From positions 62,001 to 126,000 of the forward strand of contig JASEGA010000002.1 in NCBI GenBank assembly GCA_030018315.1: a DNA stretch of 64,000 nucleotides, read 5' to 3'. Under the pieces are notes generated by a model that ran no database searches, was not told the DNA's origin, and saw only the letters and a program-made list of their open reading frames with translations. Below, piece after piece: positions 9,901 to 16,961 of the stretch (position 1 is the first letter of the stretch; every line of letters begins with the position of its first letter). This DNA comes from a bacterium. GTDB lineage: Bacteria; Hydrothermota; UBA3073; JACQXS01; JAGMCI01. Position numbers and translations under genes: made by a program.

Positions 9901-10165
9901 TACAGATGAAATTGTAAAAAGACAAGAGGATATTTTAAAGCACTTGTTGGATGCACAAAAATCTATCTATACAAAGAAATACTCAAGACGAAGAATATCA
10001 GAACCAGGTGAAAACTTTACTAACCTACCATCGCCTCCACAACCAAAACTTGTCACCAAGAGAGGTATATCACAAAAGGATATTATAAAGGCTTTAAAAG
10101 AGAAGTATCCAAAAGAATACGAATCACTCATCCGTGCTTACTTCCGAATACTATCTACAGAATAA
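6968..10165 (+). CDS. DUF4175-like membrane-anchored coiled-coil protein
   Basis: 1065 residues. Two hydrophobic segments lie at about 28-52 and 56-78 and a third near 145-163. A periplasmic beta-rich region of about 300 residues follows, then from about residue 480 to 970 long charged and glutamine-rich heptad-like helices. The arrangement resembles DUF4175 proteins of Bacteroidetes, which are often coded near MoxR, DUF58 and DUF4159 genes. In this window the only MoxR gene is 36 kb away. Function is unknown; a role in envelope organisation is inference. The gene stands alone behind its own promoter. Confidence 0.6.
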   Translation: MKSRGRQLSPWINIKKRVRRFEILVKTGSSVMIFLASFGGGLFLYLVLDYIFFLPSWIRLLSLILVSIVSISFVAKAILSKFDPINELEKNFPKFNGQLLASISYYPEILGYSDELIYEVRRQTERMLKSINIRSEVKRKLKPLVKLPIISCALTVAFILFLPSPKSIWVKRFFSPNHKFISLTVYPGDKIVTYGDSLEIRVTAKEIVPRKLAIVVDGNYITLYKKFGFKTTMQQITQDIIYYARVSDVSSDTHKILVTIRPWVKDLNLVYNYPEYTKIAQVKTTSPIIEALYGTRIEIEGEANINLKKASLQFNKTPDIPLEVEGKRFKASFNATHNDSYRIFLSAANGLENLNPESYPIRVWNDEPPKVDILFPATDIEMPATMKIPIIFHTIDDYGISKSKLVTDKGEQLITNEIGPDTVISYNWDVSGFELLPADILKYWIEVYDNDAFKGPKCAKSETYKIYFPTVEDIYKQVTGEQAKTMDELQKVIEDLKAVSERLETITPQTGIQELSWEEKEKIKEVIEKGKEIEKKIEGLKSDLNELYKRMENTMWVDKDLMDKVKELQTLFAELNLPELNEAIRKLEEAVQKNPEMLADAIKNLNLTQDELRKRIENTIELLKKFKQEQMLKSLAEEASKLQEWQQSINEKTERGEEALTELAKEEQALSEELAKLAQELDKLSKESTSLKENLEQEERRASEIRSQLNQAANELAKSSRPIKLQQRILEQLSRLTSNLNSLYQQMIQQGKEQVAQQIKRLENELLFLSVEEEGLGKVKTFQSGVGLGLPTQTEGDLLDMAFRQEALIKGTKNVSDELKSLMTITPFISSSAMQHISNSLSSMESAKRGFEERNLAKAQMSQKIAMAELNKAVTELMKAEDALQSASSAYGMQELMQQLAQLTQKQQGLNQMIQSLLPMSLAPSEQMQALADLIGQQQAISEELKQIAEGLKGKVLGDLGGVAQEMEKLAKDLQKGITDEIVKRQEDILKHLLDAQKSIYTKKYSRRRISEPGENFTNLPSPPQPKLVTKRGISQKDIIKALKEKYPKEYESLIRAYFRILSTE

Positions 10166-10280
10166 GAAGCAATTTTAAAGTTGTAAGACTTGGCTATTCT
10201 TATCTTAAATCTTTTAAAATAAAAATTAGTAGCCCGTCACCATTATTTCATATAAATTTTCTCTTTTTTACACAATGATC

Positions 10281-10727
10281 CTACCCCCTATTACCCAAAA
10301 TGCTTCCGAGTCCAATACCAACACATGATTTGAAAAAAGAACATTCCTGCTTAAGTAATTTCCCTGTTACCCAGACACAAGAACTCCCTAACAGTATATT
10401 TCCTATCGTACAATACTTTATAAACACAATTGCACATTCTCGAGATTGATAAGGATAACGTTCACTCATATAGGCATTAAGTATTGCAAAAGTTGAACCT
10501 ATACTTGTCCCTATCCCTGCTGCTCCAAATTCTACCCCATAAATTCCAGCTTGCTTCCACACAGATATATTGTTATTCTCACTCACTTTTGGACCTTGCA
10601 GAGATAAATTACTGAAATAAAGATAATCACTCGCGTGCAAACATCACGAGTCTACTCTGTAAGGAGAAACAGGGAAAGCAAAAGTATTTGTACCGATGAA
10701 GAAGAATATTTTCCGAACACATTCCAG
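10281..10727 (-). pseudogene. Decayed exported protein of unknown family
   Basis: The longest piece is a 119-residue frame from a TTG at 10640. It is glycine-rich and partly hydrophobic (IYGVEFGAAGIGTSIGS). The same frame stays open upstream to 10727 and there encodes a signal-peptide-like stretch (KIFFFIGTNTFAFPVSPYRV), but a TGA at 10646-10644 interrupts it. The C-terminus also stops abruptly in a glycine-rich region. I read this as a broken gene; the family is not recognised. Initiation at the TTG is possible but would leave no export signal. Confidence 0.45.
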
Positions 10728-10805
10728 CTATAAGAAGCTTCTATTTTGAACGCTTATCCACATAATATAACAATATTTACGGCTAATATTGTTAAAAATC
10801 CTTTT

Positions 10806-11100
10806 TTATACATGCTTCATCCTATTTTTCTTAAATATGATATTTATATTAATCCATTTTCTCACAGGAATCTGTATCTCTGTCAGTAATTCAGGTTCAG
10901 GAGTGTTCTTTGGACAGCTGATATAAACTTCTCTACACGGACCAATACATTTATAGCCTTCTTTGTTAATCCATTGATAGATTTCTACCCAGCTTTTACC
11001 TATTGTAGCATAAGACCCTTTTTGTAGAATAAGACCCTTTGTGAGTTATGACAGCAACTTCAACTGCTAGGAACTCCTTTACTTTTTTAATTTTTATGTC
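10806..11100 (-). pseudogene. GyrI-like effector-binding domain, broken by a 19-base duplication
   Basis: On the minus strand the frame reads VEVAVITHKGSY, then after a frameshift KGSYATIGKSWVEIYQWINKE, PCREVYISCPKNTPEPELL and TEIQIPVRKW. These match the small-molecule-binding GyrI/BacR-type domain (SHS2 half). The break is exactly at two direct 19-base units (11003-11021 and 11022-11040) that differ at one base. Removing one unit restores an uninterrupted frame. No start codon is evident, and the 5' end abuts the stop of rplY. It is probably a recently inactivated fragment. Confidence 0.62.
11003..11040. repeat. 19-base tandem duplication
   Basis: Two adjacent copies of TTGTAG(C/A)ATAAGACCCTTT, identical except for one base. 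The 19-base unit shifts the reading frame of the GyrI-like gene by one. It is most simply a replication slippage event. Confidence 0.85.
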
Positions 11101-11102
11101 TG

Positions 11103-11714
11103 TTATTTCGCTTCCTCTTCTTTTACTTTTTCCTCTTTTTCTGCCGTTACTTCTTCTACTACTTTCTCAGGTGGCTTTTCTTCAAATACTCTTGGCATAA
11201 GGACTGTAGCTACCACGGAATCAAGACTTATGGTGAACTTGCCTTTTATTGGAGGTAAATCCTTTAGATGAATAGAATCGCCTATCTTTAGGTTGCTCAC
11301 ATCTACTTTAATTTCCTCTTGTATATCCTCAGGGAGACATTCAACTTCAACCTCAGATAATATATGCTCCAATATACCACCCTGCTCTTTTACTCCAATT
11401 GGAATGCCTTCAAATACTATCGGAATCCTAACTTTTACTTTCTCACCTTTACGTAAGTGTTGAAAATCAACATGGATTATTTTTGAGGTTACCGGGTCCC
11501 ATTGCACATCTTTGACTATCACATCCAGCTTTTTGCCAAAATCAAGAGTGAAATGCTCAGTCTCACCTATCAGTTTAAGTTCATTTTCATCAACTTGAAG
11601 AAGAACTGGCTCTTCTCCATGCCCATAGACGATAACGGGTATCTTGTTCTTGTTCCTAAGCCTTTTTACTTCCCTTTTACCTTTTTTTGTCCTGATCTCT
11701 GCTTTTAACTTCAT
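11103..11714 (-). CDS. rplY: 50S ribosomal protein L25, CTC form
   Basis: Binds 5S rRNA in the large subunit. The 203 residues include the N-terminal L25 domain (RNKNKIPVIVYGHG) and the C-terminal TL5/CTC beta domain (PIVFEGIPIGVKEQGGILEHI, longer than E. coli L25). The tail is glutamate/lysine rich. An AGAGGT ribosome site precedes the ATG. It follows prs by 16 bases and ends the ispE-spoVG-tRNA-prs-rplY block. Confidence 0.95.
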   Translation of the reverse strand: MKLKAEIRTKKGKREVKRLRNKNKIPVIVYGHGEEPVLLQVDENELKLIGETEHFTLDFGKKLDVIVKDVQWDPVTSKIIHVDFQHLRKGEKVKVRIPIVFEGIPIGVKEQGGILEHILSEVEVECLPEDIQEEIKVDVSNLKIGDSIHLKDLPPIKGKFTISLDSVVATVLMPRVFEEKPPEKVVEEVTAEKEEKVKEEEAK

Positions 11715-11730
11715 GGTTTACCTCTAGCTA

Positions 11731-12660
11731 TTAGATAAAAAGGGAACTCACTGATGTCTCTTTATGAATTCTTAATATTGCTTCGCCCAATAAGTTAGCT
11801 ATCGAAAGGACTTCAATTTTAGGTGAGTTATTCTTGAGCGGAAGGGTATCTGTGACAAATAATTTTTTAAGCTCTGATTCTTCTATTTTTTGGGTCGCAG
11901 TTCCTGAAAGTACTGGATGTGTACAATAACAGTAAATATTATTTGCTCCCTCTCGTTTTAAAGCGTAAGCAGCATTTACAATTGTGCCTCCTGTAGATAT
12001 TATATCATCTACAAGAAGAACATCCTTATCACTCACATCACCTACAACATTTGTCACATAAGCCTCATCAGGGGCAGGTCTGCGCTTGTTGATAATAGCA
12101 AGCGGTAAATTACCCATACGCTTTGCAAGTCCCTCAGCTCGCTTGGCACCACCTACATCAGGAGCTACAATTATAAGGTTTTTTAATTCCATCTTCTTGA
12201 ACCGCTCTAAAATGACAGGTGTAGCGTATAAATGGTCTACAGGGATGTCAAAGAAGCCTTGAATTTGGGCTGCATGCAAATCTACAGTTAGTATTCTATC
12301 TGCTCTGGCTGTCCTTATAAGGTTTGCAATTAGTTTTGACGAGATTGGGACCCTGGGTTCATCTTTTTTATCTTGACGTGCATATCCAAAATAAGGAATT
12401 ACTGCGGTTATCCTTTTTGCTGATGCCCTACATGCAGCATCTATCATTAGAAGGAGCTCAAGCAGATTTTCTGCTGGTGGATGAGTAGATTGGACTATAA
12501 ATACATCTACTCCTCTCACATTTTCACCAATCTTTACCTCAATCTCACCATCTGAAAACCTATCTACTACAGCATCAGCTAACGGTAAGCCTAAATATTT
12601 ACATATCCCTTTTGCTAAATCAGGATTTGAACTCCCGGTTAAAACTTTTAATTCATTCAT
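11731..12660 (-). CDS. prs: Ribose-phosphate pyrophosphokinase
   Basis: Makes PRPP from ribose 5-phosphate and ATP. The 309 residues have the usual family length. Clear motifs are FSDGEIEVKIGENVRG, the RQDKKDEPRVPISSKLIANL flexible-loop region, the VDLHAAQIQGFFDIPVDHLY metal site and the PRPP-binding VLLVDDIISTGGTI. It lies 16 bases after tRNA-Gln and directly before rplY. Confidence 0.97.
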   Translation of the reverse strand: MNELKVLTGSSNPDLAKGICKYLGLPLADAVVDRFSDGEIEVKIGENVRGVDVFIVQSTHPPAENLLELLLMIDAACRASAKRITAVIPYFGYARQDKKDEPRVPISSKLIANLIRTARADRILTVDLHAAQIQGFFDIPVDHLYATPVILERFKKMELKNLIIVAPDVGGAKRAEGLAKRMGNLPLAIINKRRPAPDEAYVTNVVGDVSDKDVLLVDDIISTGGTIVNAAYALKREGANNIYCYCTHPVLSGTATQKIEESELKKLFVTDTLPLKNNSPKIEVLSIANLLGEAILRIHKETSVSSLFI

Positions 12661-12676
12661 TTAACCCCCATTTTAA

Positions 12677-12747
12677 CTCGAGGGGATGGATTCGAACCAC
12701 CATTAATGGCTCCAAAGGCCACTGTCCTGCCATTAGACGACCCTCGA
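12677..12747 (-). tRNA. tRNA-Gln (anticodon TTG)
   Basis: A 71-base cloverleaf on the minus strand. The acceptor stem TCGAGGG/CCCTCGA is perfect. The anticodon arm is GTGGC-CTTTGGA-GCCAT with anticodon TTG, which reads CAA. The T loop is TTCGAAT. A U1-A72 first pair is usual for tRNA-Gln. CCA is not encoded. It sits between spoVG and prs. Confidence 0.95.
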
Positions 12748-12778
12748 AATTACAGTGGATAGTGGAAAGTGGGCAGTG

Positions 12779-13051
12779 TTATTCTTTGGTCGCTGTGGAC
12801 TTCAATGCCTTTTTATACTCATCAATAACTGCCTTCTCTATCTCCTCACGTGTCTCATTGTTAAGAGGATGTGCAATATCCTTGAAACTGCCATTCCCAA
12901 GCTTTCTTGAAGGCATTGCAACAAAAAGACCTTTTGTCCCCTCTATTACTCTTAAATCAGTTACAACAAAGCAATCGTCAATTGTGATTGAGGCAAATGC
13001 TTTAAGCTTGGGCTCGTCACGCAGAGTTATCTTTACTCCGGTAATCTCCAT
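12779..13051 (-). CDS. spoVG: SpoVG family RNA-binding regulator
   Basis: 90 residues, typical of the family, with the conserved start EITGVKITL and the core AFASITIDDCFVVTDLRVIEG and GLFVAMPSRK. SpoVG proteins bind nucleic acid and act as site-specific regulators in Firmicutes and spirochaetes. The role here is not known. A strong AGGAGG site precedes the ATG. It lies between ispE and tRNA-Gln. Confidence 0.93.
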   Translation of the reverse strand: MEITGVKITLRDEPKLKAFASITIDDCFVVTDLRVIEGTKGLFVAMPSRKLGNGSFKDIAHPLNNETREEIEKAVIDEYKKALKSTATKE

Positions 13052-13108
13052 CTTGTCCTCCTATAGCACAGTGATTAGTGCCAATCTGATGGGTACACTT
13101 ACCACTAC

Positions 13109-13951
13109 TCACTTGCCACTGCTATTAACTGCATTTACAAGTTTAACATCAAGACCTATAAATTTCTTATTAAGTTTTATATCTCTTTCCTGTAAAATTC
13201 CGTAAACACAAGAACCACTGCCAGAGAGTGAAGCCCCTAAGGCACCTAATTTAAGTATATTCTCTTTTATTTCTTGCAATTTGGGATAAGTCTGAAATAC
13301 CAATTGCTCAAAGTCATTATAAAGATTTTGGCTCAACTCCTTAATATTCCCGTTTAAAATAGCATTTTTTGAAATCTTAAAGTTACATCGCTCTTTTGTC
13401 AAGTAATTTTTTACCTCCTTATAAGCCCATGCAGTAGAAATAGAAAATTTGGGGTAAACTAAAATAAACCAGAGAGGTGCTTCTAAATGGGGGAGAGGCG
13501 TTATAATATCACCTCTTCCTTTTATAAATGCTATACCACCTTTAAGAAAGAATGGAACATCAGAACCTAGTTCTAATGCAAGCTTAAAAAGAGCATCGTA
13601 ACTCAAAAGATTGCCAAAAAGATTGTTTAATCCAACAAGCGTCTTAGCTGCACAGGAACTACCACCACCTAAACCGGCACCAATCCAGATTTGCTTTGTG
13701 AGGTTGATTTTGACGCCAGTTTTAATACGCATTCGTGTTAGAAAGAGATTAGCGGCTTTAAAACACATATTCTCTTTACCATATGGAGGACAATTAGATG
13801 AAAAATCAATTCCATGGCTATTCTTAGAAATCTCAAGTTCGTCAAAAAAATTAATAGTCTGCATAATAGTCTCAATATTATGATACCCATCAGGTCTCTC
13901 ACCTACAATTTTAAGCCCCAAATTTACTTTAGCATAAGCTTTAAGTAACAT
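13109..13951 (-). CDS. ispE: 4-diphosphocytidyl-2-C-methyl-D-erythritol kinase
   Basis: A GHMP kinase of the MEP isoprenoid pathway. The 280 residues show the start AYAKVNLGLKIVGERPDGYHN and the GHMP ATP loop IWIGAGLGGGSSCAAKTL. The C-terminal GASLSGSGSCVYGI completes the fold. No other MEP genes are in the window. It begins the conserved ispE-spoVG-tRNA-prs-rplY order. Only a weak -10 box (TATAAA) is seen just before the ATG. Confidence 0.95.
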   Translation of the reverse strand: MLLKAYAKVNLGLKIVGERPDGYHNIETIMQTINFFDELEISKNSHGIDFSSNCPPYGKENMCFKAANLFLTRMRIKTGVKINLTKQIWIGAGLGGGSSCAAKTLVGLNNLFGNLLSYDALFKLALELGSDVPFFLKGGIAFIKGRGDIITPLPHLEAPLWFILVYPKFSISTAWAYKEVKNYLTKERCNFKISKNAILNGNIKELSQNLYNDFEQLVFQTYPKLQEIKENILKLGALGASLSGSGSCVYGILQERDIKLNKKFIGLDVKLVNAVNSSGK

Positions 13952-13987
13952 TATTATTTATAGGAATGTTGAATTTGTACTGTTATT

Positions 13988-14389
13988 TTAAGATAGCCAA
14001 TTTTCAAGCTTTAGCCCTTGAATTCTATGAAAATCAGCGTCATCTGAAACAAGGATCAAGTTACTGGTTTTTGTTGTGGAAGCAATTAAAATATCCGCAT
14101 CTTCAATAAGTTTTCCTCTCTGTTGCAAATTTGCGTAAATTTCCGCAGCTTCGTCAAAAACAGACTGAGTATCTAATAAAATCAAACCAAATTTTTTACA
14201 AAGTATATGAAATTTCTCTAACTGTGATGTAGCTTTAGCAGCCAAAAGACCTCTTTTTATTTCATAGTAACTTATTCCATTTATATAAATTTCCTCCCCT
14301 TCTATCACAACTCTTTGGACTTTTCTTTTGACTTTTTCATCTCCTTTTAATATTGCTGTAATGATATTTGTATCAAGCACATATGTCAT
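13988..14389 (-). CDS. PIN-domain protein, VapC-like toxin
   Basis: 133 residues. It carries the PIN acidic residues: the YVLDTNIITAIL start, the central YYEIKRGL and the C-terminal EDADILIAST and SDDADFHRI. VapC toxins are ribonucleases cutting tRNA or rRNA. Its ATG overlaps the stop of the 85-residue gene upstream by four bases, the usual layout of a toxin behind its antitoxin. Confidence 0.85.
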   Translation of the reverse strand: MTYVLDTNIITAILKGDEKVKRKVQRVVIEGEEIYINGISYYEIKRGLLAAKATSQLEKFHILCKKFGLILLDTQSVFDEAAEIYANLQQRGKLIEDADILIASTTKTSNLILVSDDADFHRIQGLKLENWLS

Positions 14390-14643
14390 TTAAAAAGAGA
14401 CCTACGTTTCACTGCTTCCTCAAAAGTTTCCCTTTGTTTGGGAGATAACTCATCTAACATACCAAAAACAGTCTCTAATACATCGAGCTTTTCGAATAGA
14501 GAAACAAGGTTGCTAACTACCTTTGTATTTTCAAAGATATGTGGAATAGTATTATTCCATTCCTTCAACATTTGTTTTTCGAAACTACTAAACTCCTTTA
14601 TCTCTTTTTTATTATAGATTTTTCCTACCTGTGCTATTGGCAT
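14386..14643 (-). CDS. Putative antitoxin partner of the PIN protein
   Basis: 85 residues, mostly charged and helical, with no recognised antitoxin DNA-binding motif. It is called an antitoxin only by position: directly before and overlapping the PIN gene. It ends one base before the TIR gene's stop codon region, so TIR, this gene and PIN form one tight cluster read leftward. It might instead belong with the TIR protein. Confidence 0.5.
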   Translation of the reverse strand: MPIAQVGKIYNKKEIKEFSSFEKQMLKEWNNTIPHIFENTKVVSNLVSLFEKLDVLETVFGMLDELSPKQRETFEEAVKRRSLFK

Positions 14644-14644
14644 T

Positions 14645-15118
14645 TCAATCCTTTTTCAAAGAATAAAGGAATAATAAAATTAGTCCACCAACCAAAAATC
14701 CTGTAAGAAGATCCTGAGTTTTTTTATCTTGTATTAACCGTTGAATCCTCTGGGATACTTCTGATATTGTACTCAAAGGATTACTACGATTTATTACAAT
14801 TTTTTTACAAGAAGAATTAATTGGAACCTTAGCATCAGCCACTAAAAGAAGAGGTTTACGAGGCGTTAAATTTTGACCATAAACAACTTCTGTATTAACC
14901 CATTGAGAATGATGTCCTTCTTGGCTGGCTATGGCAATTATATAGTTTGCCTTTTTTATTTCCTTTTTAATATCTTCGGGAACGACATTATCTGGCTTCC
15001 AATCTCTGCGGGGGATAAAAGGAACTGCCCCCCGCCGGGCTACTTCTTCAGCCATTGCATCTACTAAAGCAAGCTCCCTTGGTGCTACACTATGACTGAT
15101 AAAAATCCTAATTGACAT
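14645..15118 (-). CDS. TIR-domain protein with C-terminal membrane anchor
   Basis: 157 residues. Residues 1-110 look like a TIR domain: RIFISHS near the start, PFIPRRDW in the BB-loop region, YIIAIASQ, then QWVNTEVVYGQ with W73 and E77 in the W-x3-E arrangement of catalytic TIR NADases such as SARM1. A single hydrophobic helix (about 137-153) near the C-terminus would tether it to the membrane. Bacterial TIR proteins often act in anti-phage defence by depleting NAD. That role here is inference. The gene is tightly followed by the 85-residue and PIN genes. Confidence 0.72.
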   Translation of the reverse strand: MSIRIFISHSVAPRELALVDAMAEEVARRGAVPFIPRRDWKPDNVVPEDIKKEIKKANYIIAIASQEGHHSQWVNTEVVYGQNLTPRKPLLLVADAKVPINSSCKKIVINRSNPLSTISEVSQRIQRLIQDKKTQDLLTGFLVGGLILLFLYSLKKD

Positions 15119-15137
15119 TCTGATACTTTTGCCTCTA

Positions 15138-15318
15138 TCAACTTATCTCTTCTTTCTGTTTTGGTTTTTTAAACACAGCTATAGGAATACCGATAGCTAT
15201 AAATATACATCCTATAAAACCTATTATCAATCCCTTTGTTTTTGCTCTCTCAAACTTAATAAGTTGCTCAAAACCTTCTATTATCTCGAGTACATCGTGT
15301 GGAGTTAACCTCTTTCAT
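15138..15318 (-). pseudogene. Small membrane protein ORF with a one-base frameshift
   Basis: From 15138 upstream the minus strand encodes TPHDVLEIIEGFEQLIKFER, a hydrophobic helix GLIIGFIGCIFIAIGIPIAV, and a basic tail. An ATG at 15318 encodes MKE in the neighbouring frame, and dropping one G from GAGG would join the two. It starts inside the end of the next small ORF and ends 20 bases before the TIR gene, so it may be part of that cluster. Confidence 0.4.
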
Positions 15319-15475
15319 TCCTCAAATCCATATTCCTCAAATCTGCTTTTGTAACTGCTATGGCTTCATTTATATCACAACCCAACACATTTTTTACCAT
15401 TAATCTCTCTAGGTAGTTTAAAATACCCAAATAAACTCCACTGACTATCAGTATCAGTACTCCTATTTTTATCAA
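15305..15475 (-). CDS. Small single-helix membrane protein
   Basis: 56 residues from a TTG start with a GAGG ribosome site eight bases before it. The N-terminus is a hydrophobic helix (IGVLILIVSGVYLGILNYL) and the rest is charged and polar. It is too short for family recognition. It heads the leftward run that continues through the frameshifted membrane ORF to TIR and PIN. Confidence 0.4.
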   Translation of the reverse strand: MIKIGVLILIVSGVYLGILNYLERLMVKNVLGCDINEAIAVTKADLRNMDLRNERG

Positions 15476-15532
15476 ATTTAATCCTCTTTTTCTCCCTTTT
15501 TCCTAAAAATTGTACAGTATAAATCCAAAATG

Positions 15533-16135
15533 TCAATCTTTTTCTCTCGTTATCTCTGTTTCAACTATTTCACATATTATGTGTCCGATAAGAATATGAG
15601 CTTCCTGAATCCGTTGTGTATTAGAAGAAGGGACTTTTATTCCAATATCTACGAGCTTCACAAGTTTATCACCTTTCTCACCTGTTAGTCCAATTGTATA
15701 AATACCTATAGATTTAGATACTTCTACTGCTTTAATTATATTTGGTGATTCACCTGAAGTTGAGATTGCAATTAGGACATCGCCTTTTTTGCCAAGTGAT
15801 TCAATTTGTCGCGCAAAGACAATGTCAAATGAAGTATCATTCGGGATAGCTGTTAAAAGCGAGGTGTTTGTTGTAAGTGCAATAGCTGGAAAACTTTGCC
15901 TTTCTTTTTGTAATTTTGCAACAAATTCGCAAGCAAGATGCTGAGAATCTGCTGCTGACCCTCCATTACCACAGAGAAGAATTTTTTTGCCCTGCCTTAA
16001 AGCCTTAAGCACAATGTTTGTTGCCATTCCAATTTCAACTGTTTTTTTCTTTAATAGTTCTTTTGTACGAATACTTTCATCTATTATTCTTAAAACTTCA
16101 CGCTTATAATTTTGCATTTTCTTTGATGTATTCAT
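15533..16135 (-). CDS. gmhA: Sedoheptulose 7-phosphate isomerase
   Basis: First step of the heptose pathway for the lipopolysaccharide core. The 200 residues have the SIS-domain motif LLCGNGGSAADSQHLACEFV, the T-N-T-S-L-L-T loop, and ISTSGESPNIIKAVEVSK. The late RIQEAHILIGHIICEIVE segment is typical of GmhA. It overlaps the end of rfbD by 32 bases. Later heptose genes are not in the window. Confidence 0.92.
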   Translation of the reverse strand: MNTSKKMQNYKREVLRIIDESIRTKELLKKKTVEIGMATNIVLKALRQGKKILLCGNGGSAADSQHLACEFVAKLQKERQSFPAIALTTNTSLLTAIPNDTSFDIVFARQIESLGKKGDVLIAISTSGESPNIIKAVEVSKSIGIYTIGLTGEKGDKLVKLVDIGIKVPSSNTQRIQEAHILIGHIICEIVETEITREKD

Positions 16136-16961
16136 TTAACGCCTCCTCCCACGGCCTTAAAGGTTTGCCAAAAACTCTGTCCCACACAAAATTTAGTAGT
16201 CTCCAATTATATGGCCTTTTTGCTGGCTTTTTAAGTTTTTGAGAACTTATTGGTAGAACCTCACAACTGATTTTAGAAATTTTAATTATAGCCTGCGCAA
16301 ATTCATACCAAGAACAACAGTCAGAATTTGTGATATGATAAATTCCAAAATATTTGGTTTTGATTAATTTCTGAATTGCATGTGCAATGTCTTTAGTATA
16401 AGTCGGTGCCCCAATCTGGTCGTCAACTACTTCAATTTTATGCGTCTCCTTACCTTTTTTAACAACCGTATCAACAAAATTTTTACCCCATTTCCCATAA
16501 AGACCGGATGTCCTAATAATCCAAAATTTTTCTAAAAGCTTCTTAACCCATAACTCACCGTCAAGTTTTGTCTTACCATAAATATTTATAGGATTTGGTG
16601 AATCCCATTCCAAATAAGGGGTAGGTTTCTTACCATCAAAAATATAATCAGTTGAAATATAAAGAATTGGAACCCTAAGCTCCTGACAGGCAAGACATAC
16701 ATTCTTTGTCCCTATAGAATTAACTTTACAGGCTCGTTTGGGATTGAGTTCACAGCCATCTACATCAGTATAGGCAGCAAGATGAATTACAAGAGATGGA
16801 TTTAGATTAACAATACTTTGAATACTTTTAGTAAGAGTAATGTCTAAGTTATGTATGTCAGTAGGAATAAGTATATAATCCTTAAGGAGTGGTATCAGGT
16901 CTCTTCCAAGCATCCCTGATGCACCAGTAATTAGGATTTCCTTTTTTACGGTTGGCGACAT
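16104..16961 (-). CDS. rfbD: dTDP-4-dehydrorhamnose reductase family protein
   Basis: An SDR-extended enzyme of 285 residues. It has the NAD(P) loop ILITGASGMLGRDL, LHLAAYTDVDGCE, the STDYIFDG catalytic segment and YGKTKLDGE. RfbD makes dTDP-L-rhamnose. The first residues of the nucleotide-binding strand fix the start, and the start overlaps the rfbA-like gene by 80 bases. rfbB and rfbC are absent here, so the actual sugar product is uncertain. Confidence 0.88.
   Translation of the reverse strand: MSPTVKKEILITGASGMLGRDLIPLLKDYILIPTDIHNLDITLTKSIQSIVNLNPSLVIHLAAYTDVDGCELNPKRACKVNSIGTKNVCLACQELRVPILYISTDYIFDGKKPTPYLEWDSPNPINIYGKTKLDGELWVKKLLEKFWIIRTSGLYGKWGKNFVDTVVKKGKETHKIEVVDDQIGAPTYTKDIAHAIQKLIKTKYFGIYHITNSDCCSWYEFAQAIIKISKISCEVLPISSQKLKKPAKRPYNWRLLNFVWDRVFGKPLRPWEEALNEYIKENAKL

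Noticed and set aside
10644-10646. In-frame TGA as a possible selenocysteine codon
   Set aside because: It lies in a signal-peptide-adjacent part of an unrecognised broken gene, with no sign of a SECIS element and further damage at both ends.
12612-13205. 197-codon frame crossing tRNA-Gln and spoVG on the plus strand
   Set aside because: It reads through a tRNA gene and the antisense of spoVG, so it cannot be a conserved protein.
14386-14643. Known antitoxin family for the 85-residue gene
   Set aside because: No AbrB, RHH, Phd or MerR motif could be seen, so only a positional call is given.
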